From: a bacterium 1XD21-70
GTDB taxonomy: Bacteria > Bacillota > Clostridia > Lachnospirales > Lachnospiraceae
Reading direction: 5' to 3'
Length of the DNA stretch: 64,000 nucleotides
Assembly: GCA_003669055.1 (NCBI GenBank)
Contig: RAYB01000025.1
Coordinates: forward strand, 1 to 64,000
Made by a program: the position numbers and the translations under genes
In this document: positions 51,475-59,504 of the stretch, piece by piece
Layout of the letters: the number at the start of each line of letters is the position of its first letter
How positions within the stretch are numbered: position 1 is the stretch's first letter
The notes under the pieces: model-generated
Told to the model about the DNA's origin: nothing
Seen by the model: only the letters and a program-made list of their open reading frames with translations
Databases searched by the model: none

Positions 51475-51505
51475 ACCCCTATGGTCCAGGATTGTAGGGG
51501 TTTTT
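51475..51505 (+). terminator. Attenuator-like hairpin between scfA and scfB
   Basis: ACCCCTA (51475-51481) and TAGGGGT (51495-51501) form a stem that is followed by five T. It should reduce read-through, giving more precursor peptide than maturase message. Confidence 0.8.
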
Positions 51506-51554
51506 CGTCATGAGCGGGATTTTTGCCACATTTGGAGGATAAAGGAGAATACTG

Positions 51555-52964
51555 GTGATTCATCAATATAGAAATAACGGCTACAATATTGTGATGGATG
51601 TAGAGAGCGGTTCCGTACATGTGGTGGATGACATCGTGTATGAGGCAATTACACTGTTATCGCAGGAGGTTGGAGAACTGGAAAGGCCGAAACACCTGCC
51701 GGAAGAACTGCAAAGCCAGGTGCGCGGCCGGCTGGCGGGCCGGGGATGGGGTGTTAGGGATATCGATGAGGCGCTGGAAGAGATCCAGGCCTTGATCGAT
51801 GCGGAAGAATTGTTCACCAAGGATATTTACCAGGAATATGTGACCGATTTTAAGAAGCGGGAGACAGTGGTGAAGGCGTTATGCCTGCACGTTGCCCACG
51901 ACTGCAATTTGGGCTGCAAATATTGCTTTGCCGAGGAAGGGGAGTACCATGGCCGCCGGGCGCTGATGAGTTTCGAGGTAGGGAAGAAGGCGCTTGATTT
52001 TCTGATTGCCAATTCCGGGAGCCGCCGGAACCTGGAGGTGGATTTTTTCGGCGGGGAGCCGCTGATGAACTGGGATGTGGTGAAGCAGCTGGTGGAGTAC
52101 GGCAGGTCACAGGAAGAGGCACATGGCAAACGTTTCCGTTTCACGCTGACGACCAACGGCGTTCTCTTGGACGATGAGGTGATGGAGTTCTGCAACCGGG
52201 AGATGGCCAACGTGGTGCTCAGCCTGGACGGGCGGCGAGAGGTCAATGACTTCATGCGTCCGACACGAAACGGCAAGAACAGCAGCTACGATATCATTGT
52301 CCCGAAATTTCAGAGGTTTGCCAGTTCCCGTGCCGGGAAAGACTATTATGTGCGGGGGACATTTACCCGGCATAACCTGGATTTTTGTGAGGATGTGAAG
52401 CATTTTGCGGATCTGGGGTTTGAGCAGATGTCCATAGAGCCGGTGGTGGCGCCTTTGGAGGAAGAGTATGCCATCCGCGAGGAAGATTTGCCGCAGATCA
52501 TGGAAGAGTATGATAAGCTGGCTTTGGAGTATATTAAAAGGAAGAAAGAGGGCAGAGGGTTTAGCTTTTTCCATTTTAACATTGACTTAGGCCAGGGCCC
52601 TTGTGTGGCCAAGCGGCTGTCAGGATGCGGGTCGGGTACCGAGTACCTGGCGGTGACGCCCTGGGGGGATTTTTACCCGTGCCACCAGTTTGTAGGGCAG
52701 GAAGATTTCCGGATGGGAAGCGTGGAGGAGGGGATCGTCCGGACAGATATCCGGGATGAATTCAAGCTATGCAATGTGTATGCCAAGGAGAAATGCCGGG
52801 CTTGCTTTGCGCGCTTCTATTGCAGTGGTGGCTGCGCCGCCAATTCTTACAATTTCCATGGCAGTATCACGGATGCCTATGATATCGGCTGCGAGATGCA
52901 GAAAAAGCGGATCGAATGTGCGATTATGATCAAGGCGGCGTTGGCGGACGAGACAGGAATGTAA
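51555..52964 (+). CDS. scfB: SCIFF peptide maturase, radical SAM/SPASM enzyme
   Basis: 469 residues. The N-terminal 100 form the peptide-recognition region. The radical-SAM cluster motif is HDCNLGCKYCF (C-x3-C-x2-C). The C-terminal SPASM domain has further cysteines in GPCVAKRLSGCG, FYPCHQF and CRACFARFYCSGGCAANSY, ending with DIGCEM, enough for two auxiliary [4Fe-4S] clusters. It makes Cys-to-Thr thioether links in the scfA peptide. The start is GTG at 51555, with GGAGGATAAAGGAGAA upstream. A terminator hairpin follows the stop. Confidence 0.95.
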   Translation: MIHQYRNNGYNIVMDVESGSVHVVDDIVYEAITLLSQEVGELERPKHLPEELQSQVRGRLAGRGWGVRDIDEALEEIQALIDAEELFTKDIYQEYVTDFKKRETVVKALCLHVAHDCNLGCKYCFAEEGEYHGRRALMSFEVGKKALDFLIANSGSRRNLEVDFFGGEPLMNWDVVKQLVEYGRSQEEAHGKRFRFTLTTNGVLLDDEVMEFCNREMANVVLSLDGRREVNDFMRPTRNGKNSSYDIIVPKFQRFASSRAGKDYYVRGTFTRHNLDFCEDVKHFADLGFEQMSIEPVVAPLEEEYAIREEDLPQIMEEYDKLALEYIKRKKEGRGFSFFHFNIDLGQGPCVAKRLSGCGSGTEYLAVTPWGDFYPCHQFVGQEDFRMGSVEEGIVRTDIRDEFKLCNVYAKEKCRACFARFYCSGGCAANSYNFHGSITDAYDIGCEMQKKRIECAIMIKAALADETGM

Positions 52965-52982
52965 CAGCCTGGCAGCATAAAC

Positions 52983-53017
52983 GGCCAGCCGGGGGAAAGC
53001 CCCGCATTGGCTTTTTT
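52983..53017 (+). terminator. Terminator after scfB
   Basis: GC-rich stem (GCC at 52984 and GGC at 53009 close it, with CGGGG/CCCCG in the middle) followed by six T. Confidence 0.8.
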
Positions 53018-53086
53018 AGGTTTCCGGACGAAACCGGCTGCCGGATGGTTATAGATAAATGGCTACAAGAGTAAGGAGAAAAGAAA

Positions 53087-55237
53087 ATGAACAACAGTAA
53101 GGCAAAGGGGTTTTTAAGCCTGCTGGTTCTGCTGTTCGCGGTAGGGCTGTTCGGCTTTTTCGGCTATGATACGATGGATAGTATCAAGCTGGGGCTGGAT
53201 CTGGCCGGCGGCGTCAGCATTACCTACCAGGCGGTGGAAGAGAATCCGTCGGATGAAGACATGGCGGATACGGTCTACAAGCTGCAGCAGAGGGTGCAGA
53301 ATTACAGTACGGAGGCAGAAGTATACCGGGAGGGATCCAACCGGATCAATATCGATATCCCCGGTGTTTCGGATGCCAATTCCATCCTGCAGGACCTGGG
53401 AAAGCCGGGTTCCCTGATTTTTATTGACGAGGAAGGGAACGAGATCCTGACAGGCGACCAGGTAGCGACTGCCAAAGTCGGGCAGATTGACCAGAACGGC
53501 CTCCGCTCCTATGTGGTCAGCCTGACCTTCACCTCGGAGGGCACCACCAGATTTGCAGAAGCCACCACCAATAACGTAGGCAAGAGAATCTCGATTATCT
53601 ATGACGGCATGGTGATCTCCAGCCCGGTAGTGCGGGAGCCGATCACCGGCGGCCAGTGCCAGATCGACGGCATGGATAGATATGAGGAGGCCAATAACCT
53701 GGCATCCACCATCCGGATCGGATCTTTGTCTTTGGAATTGGAAGAACTGCGTTCCAACGTGGTAGGCGCAAAGCTGGGCGAGGAGGCCATTGCGACCAGC
53801 TTAAAGGCCGGTGCGATCGGCTTTGGGTTGGTGGCAGTATTTATGGCGATTGTATATCTGGTTCCGGGTGTGGCGGCAGTGCTGGCGCTGGCTCTATATG
53901 TGGGGCTGATCCTGATCCTGCTTGCTGCTTTTGAGGTGACGCTGACCCTGCCGGGTATTGCAGGGATCATCCTCTCGGTAGGCATGGCAGTGGATGCCAA
54001 TGTTATCATATTCACGCGTATCAAAGAGGAATTGGGACACGGCAAGGTTGTAAAATCGGCAATCAAGACAGGGTTTAGCAAGGCGCTGTCTGCGATTGTG
54101 GACGGAAACGTGACCACGCTGATTGCGGCGGCAGTATTATATTTCCGCGGCTCCGGTACCGTGAAGGGCTTTGCGACGACGCTGGCGATCGGTATCATCC
54201 TGTCCATGTTTACAGCGCTTTTTGTGACCCGCTTTGCGATCTATGGCCTGTTTAATTTGGGCTTTGAGAATCCCAAGTGTTATGGGGTCAAGAAGGAAGG
54301 CAAGGTGATCGGGTTCCTTGGGAAAAAGAAGGTCTGTTTTGCAATTTCCATTGTGATGGTAGTGGCGGGATGGGCAGCAATGTTCCTAAACAATGCCCAG
54401 ACCGGAAAAGCCCTCAATTACGGCATGGATTTTACCGGCGGCACCTCAACCAATGTGACCTTTAACGAGAACCTTTCTTTGGAAGACATTTCCAGCCGGG
54501 TAGTCCCGGTGGTATCAAAGATCACAGGAAATGCTGACGTGCAGACCCAGAAGGTGGAGGGCACCAATGAGGTGATCATCAAGACCCAGACATTGTCTGT
54601 AGACCAGAGGCAGGCATTGGAGGACGCCATGGTGGAGAACTTTGGCGTAGAGAAGGAACTGATCACCGCGGAGAGCATTTCTGCCGCAGTCAGCAAGGAG
54701 ATGAAGCAGGATGCAGTGGTGGCGGTGGCGTTTGCAACCGTATTGATGCTTCTGTATATCTGGTTCCGGTTCAAGGATATCCGGTTTGCGACCAGTGCCA
54801 TCCTGGCCCTGGTACACGATGTGCTGGTGGTGCTGACCTTCTATGCAGTGGCAAAATGGTCTGTAGGTTCGACTTTTATTGCCTGTATGCTGACGATTGT
54901 CGGTTACTCGATCAATGCGACAATTGTAATCTTTGACCGTATCCGGGAGAACCTGGCCGCCAGGGAGCCAAAGCAGCAGATTGAGGAGATTGTCAACCAG
55001 AGCATTACCCAGACCTTTACCCGCAGCATCAATACGTCTTTGACGACATTTATCATGGTATTCGTGCTGTTTTTGCTGGGAGTATCCTCCATCCGTGAAT
55101 TCGCGCTTCCGCTGATGACAGGTATCGTGTGCGGAACCTATTCTTCTGTCTGCGTGACAGGGGCGTTGTGGTATGTGATGACAGTGGCAAAGGGCAAGAA
55201 GGATGCCACGGCAAAGGCGGAGAATAAAGGAAAATGA
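53087..55237 (+). CDS. secDF: Fused protein-export membrane protein SecDF
   Basis: 716 residues joining SecD and SecF in one chain, as in many Firmicutes. The SecD part (about 1-410) has SIKLGLDLAGGVSITYQAV near its start, the large external P1 domain, and six helices. The SecF part starts near residue 415 with MFLNNAQTGKALNYGMDFTGG, which is the D-x-x-GG repeat. It uses the proton-motive force to help complete protein export. AAGGAG lies before the ATG. tgt overlaps the stop by 4 bp and yajC follows, which is the common secDF-tgt-yajC grouping in reversed order. Confidence 0.96.
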   Translation: MNNSKAKGFLSLLVLLFAVGLFGFFGYDTMDSIKLGLDLAGGVSITYQAVEENPSDEDMADTVYKLQQRVQNYSTEAEVYREGSNRINIDIPGVSDANSILQDLGKPGSLIFIDEEGNEILTGDQVATAKVGQIDQNGLRSYVVSLTFTSEGTTRFAEATTNNVGKRISIIYDGMVISSPVVREPITGGQCQIDGMDRYEEANNLASTIRIGSLSLELEELRSNVVGAKLGEEAIATSLKAGAIGFGLVAVFMAIVYLVPGVAAVLALALYVGLILILLAAFEVTLTLPGIAGIILSVGMAVDANVIIFTRIKEELGHGKVVKSAIKTGFSKALSAIVDGNVTTLIAAAVLYFRGSGTVKGFATTLAIGIILSMFTALFVTRFAIYGLFNLGFENPKCYGVKKEGKVIGFLGKKKVCFAISIVMVVAGWAAMFLNNAQTGKALNYGMDFTGGTSTNVTFNENLSLEDISSRVVPVVSKITGNADVQTQKVEGTNEVIIKTQTLSVDQRQALEDAMVENFGVEKELITAESISAAVSKEMKQDAVVAVAFATVLMLLYIWFRFKDIRFATSAILALVHDVLVVLTFYAVAKWSVGSTFIACMLTIVGYSINATIVIFDRIRENLAAREPKQQIEEIVNQSITQTFTRSINTSLTTFIMVFVLFLLGVSSIREFALPLMTGIVCGTYSSVCVTGALWYVMTVAKGKKDATAKAENKGK

Positions 55238-56376
55238 GATATCAGCTGATTACGGTGGATGGCCGTGCCAAGCGGGCGGAGGTTCAAACCGTGCACGGAA
55301 CCATCCAGACGCCGGTTTTTATGAATGTGGGAACGGCGGCGGCAATCAAAGGGGCAGTGTCCACGGATGACCTGCGCCAGATCGGAACCCAGGTGGAATT
55401 GTCAAACACCTACCACCTGCATGTCCGCACGGGCGATAAGCTGATCCGCCGGTTTGGGGGGCTTCACCGCTTTATGAACTGGGACAGGCCAATCCTTACG
55501 GATTCCGGCGGGTTCCAGGTGTTTTCCCTGGCAGGGCTGCGCAAGATCAAGGAGGAGGGGGTTTATTTTAACTCCCATATAGACGGCCATAAGATTTTCA
55601 TGGGTCCGGAGGAGAGCATGCAGATCCAGTCAAACCTCGGATCTACCATAGCCATGGCATTTGACGAGTGCCCGCCCAGCCGTGCAGAATACGATTATAT
55701 CAAGCAGTCCGTGGAACGGACTACCCGCTGGCTGGAACGCTGCAAGCGGGAGATGGCCAGGCTGAATTCCCTTCCGGATACCATAAACCGCGAGCAGCTG
55801 CTTTTTGGGATTAACCAGGGCGGCGTGGCGGAGGATATCCGCATAGAACATGCAAAGACAATTGCCCGGATGGGGCTTGACGGCTATGCCATCGGCGGCC
55901 TGGCAGTGGGCGAGAGCCATGAGGAGATGTACCATATCCTTGATGTGACGGTTTTGCACTTGCCGCAGGACAAGCCGACTTACCTGATGGGCGTGGGGAC
56001 GCCTGCCAATATCTTAGAGGCAGTAGACCGGGGGGTTGACTTCTTTGACTGTGTATACCCTTCCCGTAACGGGCGGCACAGCCATGTATATACCAACCAG
56101 GGAAAGCTGAACCTTTTGAACCAAAAATATGAGTTGGATCCCCGCCCGATCGAGGAAGGCTGCCGGTGCCCGGCATGCCGTTCCTATAGCCGGGCTTATA
56201 TCCGCCATCTGTTCAAGGCAAAAGAAATGCTGGGAATGCGATTATGTGTCTTGCACAATTTGTATTTTTATAATACAATGATGGAAGAGATTCGCGACGC
56301 AATCGAGGAACACCGTTACGCGGAGTATAAAGCAAAGAAACTTAGCGGAATGGAGGCAGGAACCCGGGACGATTAA
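55234..56376 (+). CDS. tgt: tRNA-guanine transglycosylase
   Basis: Exchanges guanine 34 for preQ1 in tRNAs with GUN anticodons. 380 residues. The catalytic aspartates are in LTDSGGFQVFSL and VDFFDCVYPSRNGRHS. The zinc site is CRCPACRSYSRAYIRHLF followed by HN (three Cys and one His). ATGA overlap with secDF. No queuosine-synthesis gene is in the window, so preQ1 or queuine may come from elsewhere. Confidence 0.97.
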   Translation: MRYQLITVDGRAKRAEVQTVHGTIQTPVFMNVGTAAAIKGAVSTDDLRQIGTQVELSNTYHLHVRTGDKLIRRFGGLHRFMNWDRPILTDSGGFQVFSLAGLRKIKEEGVYFNSHIDGHKIFMGPEESMQIQSNLGSTIAMAFDECPPSRAEYDYIKQSVERTTRWLERCKREMARLNSLPDTINREQLLFGINQGGVAEDIRIEHAKTIARMGLDGYAIGGLAVGESHEEMYHILDVTVLHLPQDKPTYLMGVGTPANILEAVDRGVDFFDCVYPSRNGRHSHVYTNQGKLNLLNQKYELDPRPIEEGCRCPACRSYSRAYIRHLFKAKEMLGMRLCVLHNLYFYNTMMEEIRDAIEEHRYAEYKAKKLSGMEAGTRDD

Positions 56377-56460
56377 GGACGGGGTTCTGCCTGAGACTAT
56401 CAAAAAAGAAAAAGCAGATCCCCGGCGAGGCGGCGGGAAGGTCTGTGAGGAGGGTGTTTT

Positions 56461-56757
56461 ATGTTAACAGCAACACAAGCCGGCGGAATGCCGATGTCCC
56501 TGTTATTCGGTTATATAATCTTTTTCATCGTGCTGATGTATTTCATGGCAATTCGCCCCCAGCAGAAGGAGAAAAAGAAGAGGGAAGAGCTGATGGCCAG
56601 CGTGGCAATCGGGGACACCGTTTTGACGAGCAGTGGTTTTTACGGTGTGATTATCGATATGACGGATGATACCGTAATCGTCGAGTTTGGCAGCGACCGC
56701 CATTGCCGGATCCCTATGCAGAAGGCAGCGATCGTGCAGGTAGAGAAGCCGCAGTAA
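56461..56757 (+). CDS. yajC: Preprotein translocase subunit YajC
   Basis: 98-residue single-pass membrane protein that binds SecDF. The N-terminal helix is LLFGYIIFFIVLMYFMAI, directly followed by the family motif RPQQKEKKKREELMAS. The rest is cytosolic beta-strand (TVLTSSGFYGVIIDM). GTGAGGAGGG precedes the ATG. It lies 84 bp after tgt. Confidence 0.96.
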   Translation: MLTATQAGGMPMSLLFGYIIFFIVLMYFMAIRPQQKEKKKREELMASVAIGDTVLTSSGFYGVIIDMTDDTVIVEFGSDRHCRIPMQKAAIVQVEKPQ

Positions 56758-56851
56758 ATGTGCGGCAGAATAGCGATATTAGTAAAAGCAGGCAGGGTGA
56801 TAAGGTGCCTGCTTTTTTTGTTCTTTTTTTGGGTGGGATTTTGGGGGGTAC

Positions 56852-57088
56852 GCCTTGGGGAGAGGGGAGGGCGGGGAGATTGGGTGGGGCGGGCTGCGGT
56901 TTCGGGAATTAAGGACTCCTAAAATCTCCGTTTTTTGCTAAAAGCGAAACAAAAATGCATAAACTCGCTGCGCTCAGACAGTATGCATTTTTGTTTCAAC
57001 GCAAAATCCGGAAATTTAAGGATTCCTAAATCCCCTGCAAATGCAGCCCACCCCACCCAACCTCCCCGCCCTCCCCTCTCCCCAAGGC
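56852..57088. repeat. 237-bp nested inverted repeat
   Basis: The outer arms start GCCTTGGGG (56852) and end CCCCAAGGC (57088) and match over about 45 bases with only a few differences. A middle pairing links 56904-56929 loosely to 57007-57033, and an inner perfect 16-bp pair joins GAAACAAAAATGCATA (56946-56961) with its complement at 56982-56997. Outer arms with no coding content suggest a MITE-like or REP-like element. It follows yajC by 95 bp. Confidence 0.85.
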
Positions 57089-57213
57089 TGGCTGTGGCAA
57101 AATTTAGTGGAAAAGAAGGACAAAAACGAACAGAGCGTAAAAAAGAACAGAACATAAAACGAAAAATTTGAATCACATGGGACAAAAATCCATATATTTA
57201 TACAAAAAACCAA

Positions 57214-57242
57214 TTGATAAAAATTTGTCGCTGTGAGATAAT
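57214..57242 (+). promoter_or_regulatory. Promoter upstream of the hydrogenase operon
   Basis: TTGATA (57214-57219) and GATAAT (57237-57242) are 17 bp apart, with TGA just before the -10. It lies 290 bp before the first hydrogenase gene; the leader holds a hairpin and C-rich repeats. Confidence 0.6.
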
Positions 57243-57266
57243 GTCCACGTAAGTAATGAGCAGTGC

Positions 57267-57331
57267 GAAAAAGTGCAGAACCAAAATTTCGTTGTGCTCG
57301 CACATAAGAAATTTTGGTTCTGCACTTTTTC
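57267..57331. repeat. Perfect 24-bp inverted repeat in the hydrogenase leader
   Basis: Arms 57267-57290 and 57308-57331 are exact complements around a 17-base loop containing its own TGTG/CACA pair. If the promoter at 57214 is right, it lies about 20 nt after the RNA start. Confidence 0.9.
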
Positions 57332-57422
57332 ATAGGGCGAAGCCCGTGAGCGAACCGGAGCAACGCGGAGGTGAGCGCCACTGCGGATGTCCCATCAGAC
57401 ACCCCCCTGGCGAAGCCGCCAG

Positions 57423-57490
57423 GCGAGCCCGCCCCCAAAGCGAGCCCGCCCCCAAAGCGAGCCCGCCCCCACAGCGAGCCCCGCCCCCAT
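57423..57490 (+). repeat. Tandem 17-bp C-rich repeat
   Basis: Unit GCGAGCCCGCCCCCAAA occurs at 57423 and 57440 exactly, at 57457 with one change and at 57474 in a degenerate form. It lies 42-109 bp before the first hydrogenase gene. The strand is C-rich, so the RNA would be unstructured or the complement G-rich. Confidence 0.9.
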
Positions 57491-57531
57491 CACCCACAAC
57501 CAAACTATCACCACATTGGGAGGAAAAATTC

Positions 57532-57771
57532 ATGAAAGTATCAATCTGCATCGGAAGTGCATGTCATTTAAGGGGATCCCGTGAGATCATCCAAAAACTT
57601 CAGACCTTAGTCAAGGCCAACAACATTTCTGACAAAGTAGACCTAAACGGTGCCTTTTGCAGCGGCAACTGCGTCAACGGCGTCTGTGTAACCATAGACG
57701 GGGAACTCTTTTCCCTGTCACCCGAAACCACCGAAGACTTCTTCAACAAAGAAATCATGGGGAGGCTATAG
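57532..57771 (+). CDS. Thioredoxin-like [2Fe-2S] protein (NuoE/HydC-like)
   Basis: 79 residues, a single 2Fe-2S ferredoxin domain of the thioredoxin-like type. Four cysteines are seen: ICIGSACHLRG (two) and AFCSGNCVNGVC (binding pair plus one). ATG at 57532 follows GGGAGG and is the first sensible start; the longer upstream reading frame runs through the C-rich repeats. It probably passes electrons to the hydrogenase-like protein whose gene begins 3 bp downstream. Cytosolic. Confidence 0.9.
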   Translation: MKVSICIGSACHLRGSREIIQKLQTLVKANNISDKVDLNGAFCSGNCVNGVCVTIDGELFSLSPETTEDFFNKEIMGRL

Positions 57772-57773
57772 TT

Positions 57774-59504
57774 ATGGCAGCAATTATCGACTTCAAAGCA
57801 ACCAAGTGCCGCCACTGTTACAAATGCGTCCGCAATTGCGAAGTCAAGGCCATCATGGTCAAAGACGGACGGGCTGAGATCATGCCGGAGAACTGCGTCC
57901 TCTGCGGCCGCTGCCTCCAGATTTGCCCCCAGTCTGCCAAGACCTTAATCAGCGATTTAGGGAAGGTTAAAAGCTACATAGTCCGCGGGGAGAAAGTGGT
58001 AGTCTCCTTAGCCCCCGCCTACATGGGCCTTTTAAAATACCATACCATCGGCCAGGTACGCGCCGCCCTGTTAAAACTCGGCTTTACCGACGTCCGCGAG
58101 ACCTCGGAAGGCGCCGCTTTGGTAACTGCCGAATATGCCCGGCTTTTAGCGGAGCACAAGATGGAGAACATTATCACTACCTGCTGCCCGAGCGCCAATG
58201 ACCTTATTGAGAAATACTATCCCCAGCTTATCCCTTACATGGCTCCGGTGGTGTCTCCCATGATTGCCCACGGCAAACTCTTAAAGCAGGAGTTAGGCCA
58301 GGACACAAAGGTCGTATTCCTCGGCCCCTGCATAGCCAAAAAGCAGGAAGCCCAGGACGAGCGCCACAAAGACTGTATCGACGCTGTGCTCAATTTCAAC
58401 GATATCAGCCGTTGGCTCCAGGATGAAGAGATCCACATCGAAGATTGTGAAGATATGCCTTTTGTGAAAGACCCGAAGGTCAACCGCCTCTACCCTGTAA
58501 GCAGCGGGGTCATCAGTTCCGTGGTGGCGACGCAGCCCCGGGAGGATCCCTACCGCAAATTCTATATCCATGGTGAAAAGAACTGCATGGAACTCTGTGA
58601 CAGTATGCTGCGCGGGGAGATCAGCGGCTGCTTTATCGAGATGAATATGTGTTACGGCGGCTGCATCAAAGGCCCGACCGTCAGCGATAAATCCATTTCC
58701 CGTTTTAAGGTAAAGCTGGACATGGAAGAGGCCGTCCCCCGCGACCCGGTTCCGGAGGCGGAGACCAGCCAGGCAATGGCAGCCGTCCCGATGGGAAAAG
58801 TTTTCTTAGACCGTTCCCCCAAAGACCCGGTTCCGACGGAATCCCAGATCCGCGACATTCTCTCCAAGACAGGCAAGACCAAACCGGAGGACGAGTTAAA
58901 CTGCGGCGCCTGCGGCTATCCTACCTGCCGGGAAAAGGCTATCGCCGTATTCCAGAAAAAAGCAGAACTCAACATGTGCATCCCGTTCATGTATGAGCAG
59001 TCCGAGTCCCTGTCCAACCTGGTTATGGAGACCTCGCCCAATATGGTGCTGCTGGTCAATGATGAGATGAAGATACTCGAATATTCCGCGGTTGGCGAGA
59101 AATATTTCGGGAAGACCCGCGCCGAAGCCTTAAAGATGTATCTGTACGAGTTTATTGACCCTGTAGATTTCCAGTGGGTGTTTGATACCCGCCAGAATAT
59201 CCACGGCAAGAAGGTAAGTTATCCGGAGTACCACCTGGATACCCTTCAGAATATCGTCTACATAGAGAAGGAAAATGCCGTGCTGGCGACTTTCATTGAC
59301 ATCACAAAACAGGAAGAGCAGGCACGTGCTGACTATGAAAAGAAGCTGGATACCATCGACCTGGCACAGAAGGTCATCCATAAGCAGATGATGGTAGCAC
59401 AGGAGATTGCAGGGCTTCTGGGCGAGACAACAGCAGAAACCAAGACCACCCTTACGAAGCTTTGCCATTCTCTGCTGGAGGACGGCGACAACGGAGGTGT
59501 GTAA
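57774..59504 (+). CDS. PAS-containing sensory-type [FeFe] hydrogenase (group C, HydS-like)
   Basis: 576 residues. The N-terminus has two [4Fe-4S] sites (CRHCYKCVRNC and CVLCGRCLQIC). The H-cluster domain has TTCCPS (135-140), GPCIAKK (Cys186) and MCYGGCIKGP (Cys293, Cys297). A further cluster site follows (CGACGYPTCREKA), then a PAS domain (SPNMVLLVNDEMKILEYSAVG) and a coiled tail. There is no kinase domain. Group C enzymes with PAS domains are thought to sense hydrogen or redox state. The next gene is a PP2C phosphatase, a natural output partner. ATG at 57774 follows GGGGAGG. Confidence 0.93.
   Translation: MAAIIDFKATKCRHCYKCVRNCEVKAIMVKDGRAEIMPENCVLCGRCLQICPQSAKTLISDLGKVKSYIVRGEKVVVSLAPAYMGLLKYHTIGQVRAALLKLGFTDVRETSEGAALVTAEYARLLAEHKMENIITTCCPSANDLIEKYYPQLIPYMAPVVSPMIAHGKLLKQELGQDTKVVFLGPCIAKKQEAQDERHKDCIDAVLNFNDISRWLQDEEIHIEDCEDMPFVKDPKVNRLYPVSSGVISSVVATQPREDPYRKFYIHGEKNCMELCDSMLRGEISGCFIEMNMCYGGCIKGPTVSDKSISRFKVKLDMEEAVPRDPVPEAETSQAMAAVPMGKVFLDRSPKDPVPTESQIRDILSKTGKTKPEDELNCGACGYPTCREKAIAVFQKKAELNMCIPFMYEQSESLSNLVMETSPNMVLLVNDEMKILEYSAVGEKYFGKTRAEALKMYLYEFIDPVDFQWVFDTRQNIHGKKVSYPEYHLDTLQNIVYIEKENAVLATFIDITKQEEQARADYEKKLDTIDLAQKVIHKQMMVAQEIAGLLGETTAETKTTLTKLCHSLLEDGDNGGV

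Larger units (their letters stand above)
56758..57531. other. 774-bp gene-free stretch rich in inverted and tandem repeats
   Basis: No ORF here has a good start and family match. It contains, in order, a 237-bp nested inverted repeat (56852-57088), a hydrogenase promoter (57214-57242), a 65-bp perfect hairpin (57267-57331) and four tandem copies of a 17-bp C-rich unit (57423-57490). Each is listed separately. The short AT-rich run 57100-57210 holds nothing I can name. Confidence 0.8.

Noticed and set aside
57256-57531. N-terminal extension of the 2Fe-2S protein
   Set aside because: The open frame runs through a hairpin and tandem C-rich repeats and gives low-complexity sequence; ATG at 57532 has a proper ribosome site.
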